Under the pieces are notes generated by a model. The model saw only the letters and a list, made by a program, of their open reading frames with translations, did not search any database and was not told the DNA's origin. 64,000 bases of DNA from Purshia tridentata (Eukaryota; Streptophyta; Magnoliopsida; Rosales; Rosaceae), in assembly GCA_003254885.1 (NCBI GenBank), contig QANT01006826.1, forward strand, positions 1 through 64,000, in the 5' to 3' direction. Within the stretch, counting starts at the first letter, position 1. Each line of letters opens with the position of its first letter. Shown here piece after piece: positions 22,892 to 34,887 of this stretch. The position numbers and the translations under genes are program-made.

Positions 22892-24498
22892 TGAAGTTTG
22901 GTATAAAGTGCTTTAACACCCTAAACCACCTAAGTAAAACAACGATCAGTGATCGGATCCAATATTAAAACTATTTAATAAGACTGAACCAATCAAGCAC
23001 ACTTAAGTCTGCACGACAGATGCACAACCCAAGAAACGCAGCTAGCAAGCATTTCAAATATTCAAGTGAGAAGTGACAACCTAGGCAGTCAAGGATCCAT
23101 CAAAAAAGGCATCCCAATACTAGCCACAACTAGAGTGAGGTGTGTGATGCTAGATTTGATTCAGTTCATCAGTTGCAATATTATCAACCATAAAACAAGG
23201 TGTGATAACATATAACAAAGAGTTAAACACAAGTTATACAAATGGCAAATAAACCCAACAATCATGAGGAGAAAACACACAAGTTGTTCTCCCAGAAAAA
23301 CCTCAAAGGGTTAAAAAACTGGGGGTCTGATCTGCTGACCGAGCAATCTAATATGTTGAGGTTCAATACAAAGTCTATATCAGCACACAAGCTTATTTAC
23401 CTACTCTAAAGCTAAGTAGCAGCTAGCATACCCAGTTTGTGCAACCATCAACCAACAAGCTTCGAGTTAATTGCGTCGCTGGTAGCTCATCCTTTAGCCC
23501 TTCAACTCGCAGCGCCCATTTGCAGCTTGCTTGTGGATTTTAGATATGAAAGTGATATGCAATATTTTAGGTTAACAAGATCAACTCCTTCAACCAAACA
23601 AGATTTGAAAAAGCCAATACAAACCCAAATCTAAAAACTAGAGTGATGTGTTTATGCTTTTAAAGTAATCTGAAACCATACACAAAACCCATTTAGTTTT
23701 TAGATAAAACAAATCAAGAGATGAACACAAGAAAATTTTCAAAGAAAAACTTTCAACTCTTGAAAAATAAAATACCCATTTGATCTCTCTAAACACTCAG
23801 CTCAAAAGCTGCCCAAAAACCTTCTAAAAATAATAGAGACAAAGAGAATGAAATGGGCTGCCCATACCTTATATAGCAGCAGCCACACACGCACACGCAC
23901 ACCCTTCCACATGCAACCAATGATAGGTTCAAGTCCTAACAAACTTTCAGGACAGCACACAACCGAATATGCTAAAAGGGTATCCAAAGATTCGTGTGAG
24001 AGAAGGGCTGAGATATTTTGAAAAAGTTTCCATTTTCAGAAAATTAGTTGGAGAAGATGATAAATAGTGCAAAATGAAAAACTATTAAAAATGATGTGGG
24101 CTGGAGAATAAGTGAGGAGAGTAAAAGCCCAATCATAAGAAGTAAGAAAATCAAACATGTGCAAATACCCATGTAGGAGAGTGCCCCACATAAAAGACTC
24201 TCACGTGGGATCACTTAAATATATAAGATAGTATGTGCAATGCCCGTGCCAGAAAAGAGTAGAGTATGATATGTCATACACTAATCAAAACATGCACTAT
24301 TCTGTAAAAATGTGATGTTATGTGAAATGCATAACATGGATATTACCTTAGGCACGTGAGATGTAAAACCAGTTGTGTAGTCTTCATTGCACGCTCAAAC
24401 GATCCTAACTTAATCTAGAGCTTATGTGAGGTTCAAATATAAAATGATTACAAGCTGTTTTGTCAAGGAAATTGATAATACAAATATTGAACCTAACA
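22892..24498 (-). mobile_element. Probable solo LTR, unrelated to the Angela-like copies
   Basis: A non-satellite insert of about 1.6 kb. On the minus strand it begins TGTTAGGTTCAATATTTG and ends CCAAACTTCA, giving TG…CA ends. The flanks AACCG (22887-22891) and CACCG (24499-24503) match at four of five bases; an alternative reading gives CCGTG on both sides, so the exact ends are uncertain by two or three bases. A TATA box TATATAAGG lies on the minus strand at 23,867-23,875, about 620 bp inside. No protein-coding part is visible, which fits a solo LTR, possibly Ty1/copia from the TGTTAGG start. The superfamily is not settled. Confidence 0.6.
23867..23875 (-). promoter_or_regulatory. TATA box of the 22.9-24.5 kb LTR
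   Basis: TATATAAGG on the minus strand inside the insert, at a position suitable for the U3/R boundary. Confidence 0.5.
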
Positions 24499-26437
24499 CA
24501 CCGTGTTCGGTTGGCAAGAAATACACGGAAAAGCAATTTCTCATGCTTGGATTAGCTTTCAAGCCCAAATGAACTACTTTAGGCGTAAAGAATGCACAAA
24601 CAAGTCATTACGGGGCACACTAAGTCCAATTTCGTTATAGCAGCACCAAAACATGATCGATTGGCAAAAAAGACATGGGGAATCACGTTCTTATGCTTGG
24701 ATTAGCGTTCTAACATAAATGAACCACTGTAGATGTCAAGAATGCTCAAATATGTCTTTTCGGTGCATGTTGAGCCCCATTTATTTCAAGTTGCACCAAA
24801 ACAGGCTGGGTTGGCAAGAAAGACGTGGGGATGATCTTTACACGTCTCGATTAGCGTGCTAGCCTCAGAGAACCACTTTAGGTCTTTAGAATGCACTAAT
24901 CCGTCATTTCGGTGCAAACTTAGTCCAATTTGTTTAAAGTTGCATGAAAACGTCACTTCGGTGCACACTGAGTGCAATTTGGCTAAAGTTGTACCAAAAC
25001 GTGCTTAGTTGGCAAGAAAGACATGGAGAAGCACTTTCTCATTCTTGAATTAGTTTTGTAGCCCGCAAGAAGCACATTTCTTGTTAACAAGGAACGAAAA
25101 CTTCATTTCGGCGAGTACTCAGTGTAACTTCGTCCAACTGGCACCAAAACGTGCTCGGTTGGGAAGAAAGACATGGGGAAGCACTTTCTCATGTCTCAAA
25201 ATGGCGTTCTTGACCAAAAGAACCACTTTAGGTGCTAAGAATGCACGAAAACGTCATTTCGGTGCACACTGAGTACAATTTAGTTAAAGTTGGAACAAAA
25301 CGTGCTCGATTAACAAGAAAGACATGGGGAAGCACTTTCTCATGTTTGGATTAGTTTTCTAGCCCTAAAGAACCACTTCAGGTGTTAAGACCGCAGGAAT
25401 ACGTCATTTCAGCGCACACCGAGTCCAATTCGGTTGAAGTTGTAGAAAAACGTGCTCAGTCCACATGAAAGACTCGGGGAACCACTTTCATATGTCTCGA
25501 TTAGCGTGCAACCCGCAAAAACCACTTTGGGTATTAAGAATGCGTGAAAACGTCATTTCGGTGCAGAGTGAGTACAATTTGGTTAACGTTGCACGAAACA
25601 CTATTGGTTGGCAAGAAAGACATGGGGAAGCACTTTCCCATGTTTCGATTAGCGTTCTAGCCAAAAAGAAGCACATTTCGTGTTTAGATGGAACGAAAAC
25701 ATCATTTCAGTGCATACTTAGTCCAATTTCATCCAAAATGCACCAAAACGTGCCTAGTTGGCAAAAAAGGCACGGGGAAGCACCTTTTCATGTCTTGATT
25801 AGCGTGCCAGCCCTAGAGAACAACTTTATGTGTTAAGAATGCACGAAAACCTCATTTCAATGGACACTAAGTCAAATTTCGTTAAAGTTACACGAAAACA
25901 TGCCTGGTTGGCACGAAGGACATGGGAAACCACTTTCTCATGTCTCGATTAGCGTTCTAGCCCTAAAGAACTCCTCTCATGTCTCGAGTAGTCCAATTTG
26001 TTTAAGGTCGCACCAAAACGTGCTTGGATCACAAGAAACACATGGGGAACCACTTTTTCATGTTTGAATTTGTGTTTTAACCCAAATGAACCACTTTAGG
26101 TGTTAGAATTGCACGAATAGATCATTTAAGTGCACACCAAGTCCAATTTAGTTAAAGTTGCACAAAAATGAGTTTGGTTGACAAGAAATACATGGGGAAG
26201 CACTTTCTCATGTTTGGATTAGCTTTCTAGCCGAAATGAACTTGTTTAGGCATAAAGAATGCACGAACGAGTCTTTTTGGGGCATACACTAAGCCAAATT
26301 TCGTTATAGGTGCACCAAAACGTGCTCAATTGGCAAAATAGACATGGGGAATCACTTTCTCATGCTTGGATTAGCGTTCTAACCCAAATGAACCACTGTA
26401 GGTGTCAAGAATGCTCAAATATGTCTTTTCGGTGCAT
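24499..26437 (+). repeat. ~150-bp satellite array, left block segment 5
   Basis: Hybrid-monomer anchor at 24,905, which is 1,699 bp from the previous anchor after removing the LTR insert. The segment ends in CAT, the 3-bp target duplication of the CACTA element. Confidence 0.96.
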
Positions 26438-26559
26438 CACTACTACAAAAAACTTAATAAATGACACCCCATTTTTAGATATAATGACTCATTTTTAAAA
26501 AAAAGTCATGAAAACACTTTAATGACACACATGAATCAAGCTTTAGAAAAAATTTCACT

Positions 26560-26950
26560 TTCTCACTTTTCCATTTTGACTTCCCTCCTGCACGCCTCCA
26601 TCTCCCTCTCCCCAAGTTCTCTCTTCTCTCTCCCAGAGTTCTCTCGTCGATCTGTCACTGTCTAGGCAGCAGCAGTTGTCGACAAAACAGGGTTCAAAGA
26701 ACCCATGCTTCTCTTGGTATCTCTTACAGATCTGAAGAAACCCAAGCCTATCTCGGTCTCTCACACAGGATTCGAAACGCTCTCTCCCTCCCACTTTCTG
26801 TCATACTCTACGCCTTCGATGTGGATTCTCATTTCACGGCTTACTCGCACTCGTAGATTCGAGCCTTCGACTCTAAGCCATCGATCAGCACAACTATGGC
26901 GGTGGCGAACGCTCTGCTAACCATGAAGGAGGCCTTAACTATCAGTTCTT
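26560..26950 (+). pseudogene. GC-richer, 5'UTR/first-exon-like segment in the CACTA element
   Basis: This differs in composition from the AT-rich remainder. A CT-rich leader (CTCTCCCCAAGTTCTCTCTT) resembles a plant 5'UTR and is followed by short open frames. One starts at 26,705 (MLLLVSLTDLKKPKPISVSH, 71 codons). Another starts near 26,896 (MAVANALLTMKEALTISSFF). No known domain is recognised. Its position at the left end, with exon-like pieces downstream on the same strand, suggests the start of a captured gene. It could also be the element's own promoter region. Confidence 0.4.
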
Positions 26951-27393
26951 TCTTCTCATACTCTAATAAGCTCAATTTTTTAAATTACATGGTGTTCTGA
27001 GCTCAAATAGTTGCTGTTTGGTTAATTACTATGCTCGATTTGCAATTTAAGTTTGATTTTGTTACTTAATTTGTGTCAAGCTTCACACAAAACTGGTAGT
27101 TTCTAAAATTTTTGGTATATGGGTTTGATTAGATTCTTAGTTTTACTGCTGATAATGGGGGACAAGACAGGAAAATATATTGTCTTTTTCTTTTTGTTTA
27201 TTATGTTGTTTTGGTTTCGTTGAGTAAAATTATCTTAGCAACCATGTGGTTTTATCATACCCAGAAGCCAATAGTGATGAATTGAAAGTCAAATTATTCA
27301 TGTTTATCAGGTTGTACATATATAATTGTGTTATGCCATGACACTGTATATCATGTTGGAATTTCTTAATTTTTTAGTGTTGTTGGTTTGCAG

Positions 27394-29313
27394 TTGGTTT
27401 GTGGCAGATAATTGACAAAGATCTACTTCAATTAAAAAAACTAAGTAAGTTGTAGTGATCTTGAATTTGGTTTTAATGTTGATTATAGTCCTACATTAGG
27501 GCTCTATTTCTTGATTCGGCTGGCAGGTTTGTTTGATTCTTGATTCATGCTCTGCATTAATTTTTCCAATTTGATATCTCTGGCTTAATTTTTATTTTTT
27601 CGAGAATCGCTTTAGATGTTGTCTAGAACATATTTAAGGTATTAATAATGTTTGATGAATTCCAATTCATTTAGCTTTTTTGATCAAATATACAGCTGAT
27701 GGTGAACTCTTTAAGAGGATGTATACTGCTAAGGGTAGCTTGTTTATTTTATTTGACAATTCCTTTAGTTTGGTGCACATTCAAGTTTATTTTGTGTTGC
27801 TAGTTGCTTTGGTCCTATGGTAATTTTCATCTTTGTGTGGATAACTTGCCAATGTGATGAGTTCTTTTAATAATTGCAGGCTTCTAAAGAAGTTGAGCTC
27901 CCTAGGCTGAAGAAAGAAACGCCAAGTATTACTCTCTCAATAAAAGGACATGATATGGAAACTTTGGAAGTAATCTTCAGAATTTTATTACACTCTCAAT
28001 AAAAGGCATTCCTCTTTTTTCAGCGAGACAACCCTTCCTAATTGGGAGCCAAATTTCCATAAGTTTTGGTGACAAAGGAAATGAGGTACTGTCTGTTGTC
28101 ATTTACAGGTTTTTTATTATATCTGATACCAAATTTCCTTTTTAAACTAAACCACTTATACTCTGCATATCTCAAATGGAAAGAAAAAATACAAGGCCCC
28201 TCTCGCCTTATGCTTCGTAAGCTTGTATATTTGTCCCTGAAAGTAACATTATCCAACTTCTTTTTAATATAAATATATCCTTGATACTACTTTTAAACTG
28301 ACTAGTTTTACACTGCTTAATAACACTATAGAATTTGCTTTTTTAATATAAAAGCATTGAATTTATATCTCTAGTCTTGGTCCCATATATACATGTCAAA
28401 TTTCAAGTCATTGCAACCTAAGTTCTCTAACCAATTTCATCATTGTTGTAGAAATTGAACATTCTTCATCAAAGGCTTGTAATTGTTGTATTAACTTTAA
28501 ACTTGGTAAATATTATGTGGATGATTGTAGAAATAAATTCACCTGTTAGCTCAAAGAAATATGAATTTTATAGAAAGGTGTTAAGTTATATAAAACTAAT
28601 AGTAAATTCGTCCTACCTGAGGTATATAACAAACTCAATTTTTTTTTTTGATGCTATAATCATGTTTAACTGTTATTAGATTTTTGGTACACATCAAATA
28701 TAATATTGTTTTCTTCATTTTTCTTGATGTACTTAGCATATATGATGATTGTAAACTTAACTAGTGCCACCAGACTTGATCTTCTTCGTAGTGACATTAC
28801 ATAATTTCTTCAAAGTAGTAATTGGTGTTTGTACAATTTTTGAATATCCAAAATCACCTATGCTTGCTTATATCTAGAATACATTTTATATAACTAACAT
28901 CCCTGTATGTCACGTTCTTGGAAACCTAGATTGAAGCATGTTTTACTTTTAAGGTTTTTTTTTCTTTTTCATTTAATTGCAGGCGTTGCAAAGAAGTTGA
29001 ATGTGGCAGTGAGGCACTTTAGAAGTTTCAAAAAGTATGATATTGTCCTATTATGCATTTAATTTATCTATAGTGCATGTATTTCGACCTATTTGATGCA
29101 TTCATCCAAAAGGACCAAGAGTACTATACTAGTTTGCCAATTATGTAATTTAGCAATTATATATGTTGGTGTTAATTACTTTCAATTATGTATGCAAGTC
29201 AGGATAGCATATGGAGCTTCTTTATTTGTGTTTGTTCGATCATGGTTGAGGAATGGTCTCCTTGAATAAAATAAGGTTGGCATCATCTTGGTTGGGGTTT
29301 AATTTCTGTATGC

Positions 29314-29344
<31 letters not shown>

Positions 29345-30353
29345 TTGCTTTTATGCTCTAGCTATACGGTAAATTGTCCTCTGCAAGCCTAAATTTATGT
29401 TTAGTTTAACCTAACTTTTACAATGGAATTGCTTAAATCTACAAGTGCAACTTCGTCTAGACTTGCTAATTAAATCACTTATATTTCAACTGCTCTAGCA
29501 TGACTTGACTGCAAGACATATAGTCTGCCCAGCCCTATATCATGTGCATAACACACTATCTCTCTATCCACACAGATCAATAATTGGACTTACTAATGTA
29601 CCTTACACAGATCAATGGACAGAAGTATGTGATATCTAATTTTATGATAACTTCATTTTTTCTGAGGTCTCTTTTTGCCCTTCTTAGTCTTCTGTTTTTT
29701 GTTTGGCTCCTTAGGGCCTCTGCAGTACCCAAAAAAGTGGATATTCTTGACAGCATGTATGTTATTGGGTATTTGTTTGCTTTTATATAAGCGTCAATTA
29801 TACCTTCCATTCATAATGATGGACAATTCTACTGTGTAGTGTTGCATGTGGTATGGCCCATTCCATGGTTATTGTTGATAAAAGAAGTGTTGGTGACCAA
29901 CTTGATCAGGTAACTCTTTTGAATGTCCTATATAAAGTTCTTTTTCTTTGTAGTGTATTTTCTGGCTTAGAGTGAAATATTAAACCACCTTATATATGAT
30001 TTTCACTTATAGATGGCTTAGCAGAGATAAAGATGGAAGAGTTATTGTTCTTTCCACAAATATGGATCGCTTATGTGCTTTGGGGATGCATATTACTAAG
30101 GCTTGGAGTCCTTGGAACCACCATAGCCAGGTAATTAATTAGCTATAGATAGCCTTGAAAATTGAAGTTGACATTAATTTAGTCATAGCTAGCTAGTAGT
30201 ATTAATGAAACTTTACCTGTAGTATTTTACTCTAAATAAATCTAGTCTTTTATTTCTTTACCAATTAAGTGGTTTATGATATATATGTGACAGGTGATGA
30301 GAGAGGTTGGATTGAAGAATGGGAGGGGATTACATTTTCTTGAACTATATTGA
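27394..30353 (+). pseudogene. Exon-like pieces of a captured gene, one RCC1-like
   Basis: Short pieces flanked by acceptor AG and donor GT lie on the plus strand: 27,394-27,444 (WQIIDKDLLQLKKL), 27,880-27,969 (ASKEVELPRLKKETPSITLS), 28,983-29,034 (VAKKLNVAVRHFRSFKKY), 29,840-29,909 (VACGMAHSMVIVDKRSVGDQ), 30,013-30,130 (open in two frames, one reading WLSRDKDGRVIVLSTNMDRL) and 30,294-30,353 (VMREVGLKNGRGLHFLELY then stop). The CGMAHSMVIVD block is typical of RCC1 beta-propeller repeats. The pieces do not add up to a known full protein, and the frame between 29,909 and 30,013 meets a stop. These are probably fragments from one or more host genes carried by the transposon. Splice sites are read by eye. 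Confidence 0.42.
29314..29339. repeat. (AT)n microsatellite
   Basis: An uninterrupted AT dinucleotide run of about 26 bp in an intron-like part of the CACTA element. Confidence 0.9.
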
Positions 30354-30572
30354 AGGCAAGAAGAAATTTGTTTAATTGTAATTTGTTTTTTAGTAAATTT
30401 GAAAATTGTTTTGTATTCCTATTCAAAGTACTTATGGATACTAATATATAGTTTTGGTTAGTAATACTTTTTTGTGGTGTGTATTCAAAGGATGTTATTT
30501 TATTATTATTATTTTTTGGATAATTTTAAAAGTTTTAATGACTCGTTTTAGCTGTCATCTTTGTTGTAAAAT

Positions 30573-30792
30573 GATGTCTTGTAATACTTATGATAACACT
30601 TAAATTTAGTTTTTATAACACTGATTTGATGTCATGTAATGTCTATGATGACACTTAAATTTAGTTTTTATGACACTGTTTTGATGTCATGTAATATCTA
30701 TAATGACACTTAAATTTAGTTTTTATGACACTGTTTTGATGTCATGTAATATCTATAATAACACGTAAATTTAGTTTTTATGACACTTTTTA
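30573..30792 (+). repeat. Four 55-bp subterminal tandem repeats of the CACTA element
   Basis: Units begin GATGTC(A/T)TGTAAT at 30,573, 30,628, 30,683 and 30,738 and contain ACACTTAAATTTAGTTTTTA. Subterminal arrays of this type are transposase-binding regions in CACTA elements. The left end has fewer, dispersed copies of the ATGACAC core. Confidence 0.88.
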
Positions 30793-30942
30793 GATGTTAT
30801 GATAAATATTAGATGACACTTAAAATGAGTCATCTATTGTAACTTTTAATGACACTCACATAGATGACTCTTTTATAATGTGTCATTAAATGTCAAAGAT
30901 GACATGTAAACTGTGTCATCTATGACAATTTTTGTAGTAGTG

Positions 30943-33776
30943 CATGCTGAGCCCAATTTATTTCAAGTTGCACAAAAACATGCTGGGTTGGCAAGGAAGA
31001 CGTGGGGAAGATCTTTCTCACATCTTGATTAACGTGCTACCCTTAAAGAACTACTTTATGGCTTAAGAATGTACGAATCCGTCATTTTGGTGCAAACTTT
31101 GTCCAATTTGTTTAAAGTCGCACGAAAACGTCACTTCAGTGCACACTGAGTGCAATTCGGTTAAAGAGCCACCAAAACTTGCTCGGTTGGCAAGAAAGAC
31201 ATGGAGAAGCACTTTCTCATTCTTGAATTAGTTTTCTAGCCCACAAGAAGCACATTTCATGTTAACAAGGAACGAAAACTTCATTTCGGTGCATACTCAG
31301 TGTAACTTCGTCCAACTGACACCAAAACGTGCTCGGTTGCGAAGAAAGACATGGAAAGCACTTTCTGATGTCTTGACCAAAAGAACCACTTTATATACTA
31401 AGAATGCACAAAAACATCATTTCGGTGCACGCTAAGTACAATTTAGTTAAAGTTAGACCAAAACGTGCTTGGTTGCGAAGAAAGACATGGAAAGCACTTT
31501 CTGATGTCTTGACCAAAAGAACCATTTTATATACTAAGAATGCACAAAAACATCATTTCGGTGCACGCTAAGTACAATTTAGTTAAAGTTAGACCAAAAC
31601 GTGCTCGGTTGACAAGAAAGATATGGGGAAGCACTTTCTCATGTTTGGATTAGTGTTCTAGCCCGAAAGAACCACTTTAGGTGTTAAGAACGCAAGAATA
31701 CATCATTTCGGTGCACACCGAGTCCAATTGGTTGAAGTTGTACCAAAACGTGCTCAGTTGACATGAAAGACATGGGGAATCACTTTCTCATGTCTCGATT
31801 AGCATGCTACCACAAAGAACGACTTTGGGTTTTGAGAATACACAAAAACGTTATTTCAGTGCACACTGAGTACAATTTGGTTAACGTTGCACCAAAACAC
31901 TATTGGTTGGCAAGAAAGACATGGGGAAGCACTTTCCCATGCTTCAATTAGCGTTCTAGCCAAAAAGAAACACATTTCATGTTTAGATGGGATGAAAACA
32001 TCATTTCGGTGCATACTCAGTCCAATTTCATCGAAAAGGCACCAAAATGTGCCTGTTTGGTAAAAAAGGCACAGGGAAACACTTTTTCATGCCTCGATTG
32101 ACGTGCCAACCCTAGAGAACAACTTTATGTGTTAAGAATGGACGAAAACATCATTTTCGTGCACACTAAGTCAAATTTTGTTAAACTTGCACCAAAATGT
32201 GCTTGGTTGGCACGAAGCACATAGGAAACCACTTTCTCATGTCTCGATTAGCGTTCTAGCCCTAAAGAACTCCTCTAGGTGTTAAGAATACACAAATACG
32301 TCATTTGGGTGCACATGTAGTCCAATTTGTTTAAGGTCGCACCAAAGCGTGCTTGGATGATAAGAAACACATGGGGAACCACTTTTTCATAATTGAATTT
32401 GTGTTCTAACCCAAATGAACCACTTTAGGTGTTAGGAATTCACAAATGCATCATTTAAGTGCACACTGAGTCCAATTTGGTTAAAGTTGCACAAAAACGA
32501 GTTCGGTTGGAAAGAAATACACGAGTAAGCACTTTCTCATGCTTGGATTAGCTTTCTAGCACAAATGAACTAGTTTAGGCGTAAGGAATGCGCGAACAAG
32601 CCATTTTTGGGCACACATTAAGTCCAATTTCCTTATAGATTCACCAAAAATGTTGGGTTGGCAAGAAAGACGTGGGGAAGATCTTTCTCACGTCATGATT
32701 AGTGTGCTAGCCCTAAAGAACCACTTTAGGTCTTAAGAATGCACGAATCCGTCATTTCAGTGCACACTTAGTCCAATTTGTTTCAAGTTGCACGAAAATG
32801 TCACTTCATTGTACACTGAGTGCAATTTGGTTAAAGTGGCACCAAAAGGTACTTGGTTGGCAAGAAAGACATGGAGAAGCACTTTCTCTTTCTTGAATTC
32901 GTTTTCTAGCCCGTAAGAAGCACATTTCGTGTGAAAAAGGAAAGAAAACTTCATTTCGGTGCATACTCAGTGTAACTTCGTCTAACTGGCACCAAAACGT
33001 GCTCAGTTGGGAAGAAAGACATGGGGAAGCACTTTCTCATGTCTCGAATGGCGTTCTTGACCAAAAGAACCACTTTAGGTGCTAAAAAAGCACGAAAACG
33101 TCATTTCGATGCACATTGAGTACAATTTAGTTAAAATTGGACCAAAACGTGCTCGGTTGACAAAAAAGACATGGGGAAGCACTTTCTCCTGTTTGGATTA
33201 GCCTTCTAGGTCTAAAGAACCACTTTAGGTGTTAACAACGTACGAATACGTCATTTCGGCGCACACCGAGTCCAATTTGGTTGAAGTTGTAGCAAAACGT
33301 GCTCGGTCGACTTGAAAGACATGGGGAACCACTTTCTTATGTCTCGATTAGCGTGCTACCCGCAAAAACCACTTTGGGTGTTAAGAATGCGTGAAAACGT
33401 CATTTCGGTGCACACCGAGTACAATTTGGTTAACGTTGCACCAAAACACTAGTGGTTGGCAAGAAAGACTTGGGGAAGCACTTTCCCATGCTTGGATTAG
33501 TGTTCTAGCCAAAAAGAAGCACATTTTGTGGATGTGTCGAAAACATCATTTCGATGCATACTCAGTCCAATTTCATCCAAAATGCACCAAAATGTGCCTG
33601 ATTGGCAAAAAAGGCAAGGGGAAGCACTTTCTCATATCTCAATTAGCGTGTCAACCCTAAAGAACAACTTGATGTGTTAAGAATGCACAAAAACGTCAGT
33701 TCAGTGTACACTAAGTTGAATTTGGTTAAGTTGGGCCAAAACGTGCCTGGTTGTCACGAAGGACATGGGGAACCAA
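30943..33776 (+). repeat. ~150-bp satellite array, left block segment 6
   Basis: Hybrid-monomer anchors at 31,083 and 32,753. The two net periods here (24,905 to 31,083 after removing the CACTA element, and 31,083 to 32,753) are both 1,670 bp. The plus-orientation array stops inside a monomer at GGGGAACCA, just before LINE 2. Confidence 0.97.
31341..31612 (+). repeat. 136-bp tandem duplication (shortened monomer)
   Basis: GAAGAAAGACATGGAAAGCA at 31,341 recurs at 31,477. Both copies share the rare CTTTATATACTAAGAATGCA variant and the same internal deletion. They are nearly identical, so the duplication is recent. Confidence 0.85.
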
Positions 33777-33791
33777 AAATGATGCTTTTGT
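33777..33791 (-). repeat. Satellite fragment in right-array orientation before LINE 2
   Basis: AAATGATGCTTTTGT matches the right-array variant GAAATGATGCTTTTG and lies between the plus-orientation array and the LINE 5' end. The base run after the LINE poly(A), AAATGAGGTTTTCGTG, agrees at 13 of 16 positions. It may be a decayed target duplication or just a paralogous satellite segment. Confidence 0.55.
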
Positions 33792-33902
33792 GATGCTTTC
33801 CCTTCTCTCTAGAATTCTAGCTGCTGCCCCTACGAAAAACCAAACTCCTAGCCCCCCTTTTCCTTCATTCCGACCACCATTTTCCACCTTTTAGATACTA
33901 AA

Positions 33903-34826
33903 ATGTCACCTCTTCCTCCCTTACACAACCACCTTCTCAAAAACCCCCTCAGCGATTGAAATTGTCCTCTTCATTCTCCTTACCCCTTCCCATCCCTCAA
34001 AATTTGAATTTACTGTACAGCGACCCCAACTCCCCAACTCCCCTTCCCAAACGCTCCCTTGTTGCCCTCTGCAGCAACCCCAACTTCCATCTCCCAAACC
34101 TTGCAAACCACTACCCCCAAACCTCTCACAACCCCATTGGTGACCTTCCAACTAGCCACACTTACCCCCCCATCTTCCAAACCTCCCCCAAACACTTCAG
34201 CCAAGCCTTTTGGTGCACCAGCCATGGCTATTGTGAGCTCTTTCCAGGAGGGTGCGTTTGTTGGAGAGCCTTCAACAAACCAGATTGTCCAAGCTACTCC
34301 CTATGACCCATTGGATAATAGCTTCATATATAATAGTATGCAAAGGCATTCAAATTTGTCAACAGCTAGCCTTCACATGCATACATTGGGTTGTGAGTCT
34401 GACAAGGGAGTGGTTGATCCCTTTTTGTCTCTTGGGATCCCCCATTCGTCTCACATGGGTTTGGAGACTAGCAAGATGCTAGGAGCAGCTCCCAATGCCA
34501 CTTTAGAACTTGCTACAGGCGTGAATTTGGAGGTGAAGAAGCTGATTTTGCAAGTTGACCCTCCTGCCAGCACTACTCCCTATTTTACTTTAGCTGCCTT
34601 GGCACATGGCTTTGAGGACCCCAACAGGCTGAAGATAAGCCATTCCTCCGTAGGTACGGGTTTGCAAGTAGGAAAGGAATACCCCTCCATGCATGTGATG
34701 ATGTTTCTACTCATGTGCCAGTTGACTCCCAAAGTCTTTTTTGTGAGCAGAACCACACCCCCCAAACTGTACCTTCCAATACCACTCCCCAAACTTTACG
34801 ACCTAATTCCACTCCCCAAAATGTGA
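33903..34826 (+). pseudogene. LINE 2 ORF1 N-terminal region
   Basis: The ATG at 33,903 sits in the same context as the LINE 1 ORF1 start, but one missing base turns the frame to a stop after about 18 codons. The true frame reappears from 34,059 for 255 codons: LPSAATPTSISQTLQTTTPK, then KPFGAPAMAIVSSFQEGAFV, MQRHSNLSTASLHMHTLGCE and LGIPHSSHMGLETSKMLGAA. The whole segment is P/S/T-rich with no enzyme motifs. It is lost again after LPIPLPKLYDLIPLPKM near 34,826 and the next piece is in another frame. It corresponds to the scaffold end of the ORF1 RNA-binding protein. Confidence 0.72.
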
Positions 34827-34887
34827 CAACCAAACCCAAAATTACAGCCATGCTATTAGTGGGGCTGGGAACTCTTCCCATGCGTCC

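Larger units (their letters stand above)
26438..30942. mobile_element. CACTA (En/Spm) transposon carrying exon-like sequence
   Basis: The termini are CACTACTACAAAAA and its exact inverse TTTTTGTAGTAGTG, with a 3-bp target duplication CAT (26435-26437, 30943-30945). Restoring the site gives normal satellite, GTGCATGCTGAGCCC. Both subterminal zones are rich in ATGACAC/GTGTCAT motifs. At the right end four 55-bp tandem copies lie at 30,573-30,792. I find no long frame resembling a CACTA transposase, so at 4.5 kb it is non-autonomous. The interior has a CT-rich, gene-like segment (26,560-26,940) followed by AT-rich stretches with short exon-like pieces bounded by AG and GT. This suggests a Pack-CACTA that captured host gene parts. 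Confidence 0.93.

Noticed and set aside
29577-29810. Overlapping 68-77-codon frames on both strands
   Set aside because: AT-rich, intron-like sequence with both strands open and no recognised domain.
26438-30942. An intact host gene inside the CACTA element
   Set aside because: Exon-like pieces are short, some are open in two frames, and the frame meets a stop across the 29,909/30,013 junction. No complete protein can be read.
348-33776. CRISPR-like regular repeats
   Set aside because: The repeats are contiguous ~150-bp monomers with no unique spacers, in a plant nuclear context.
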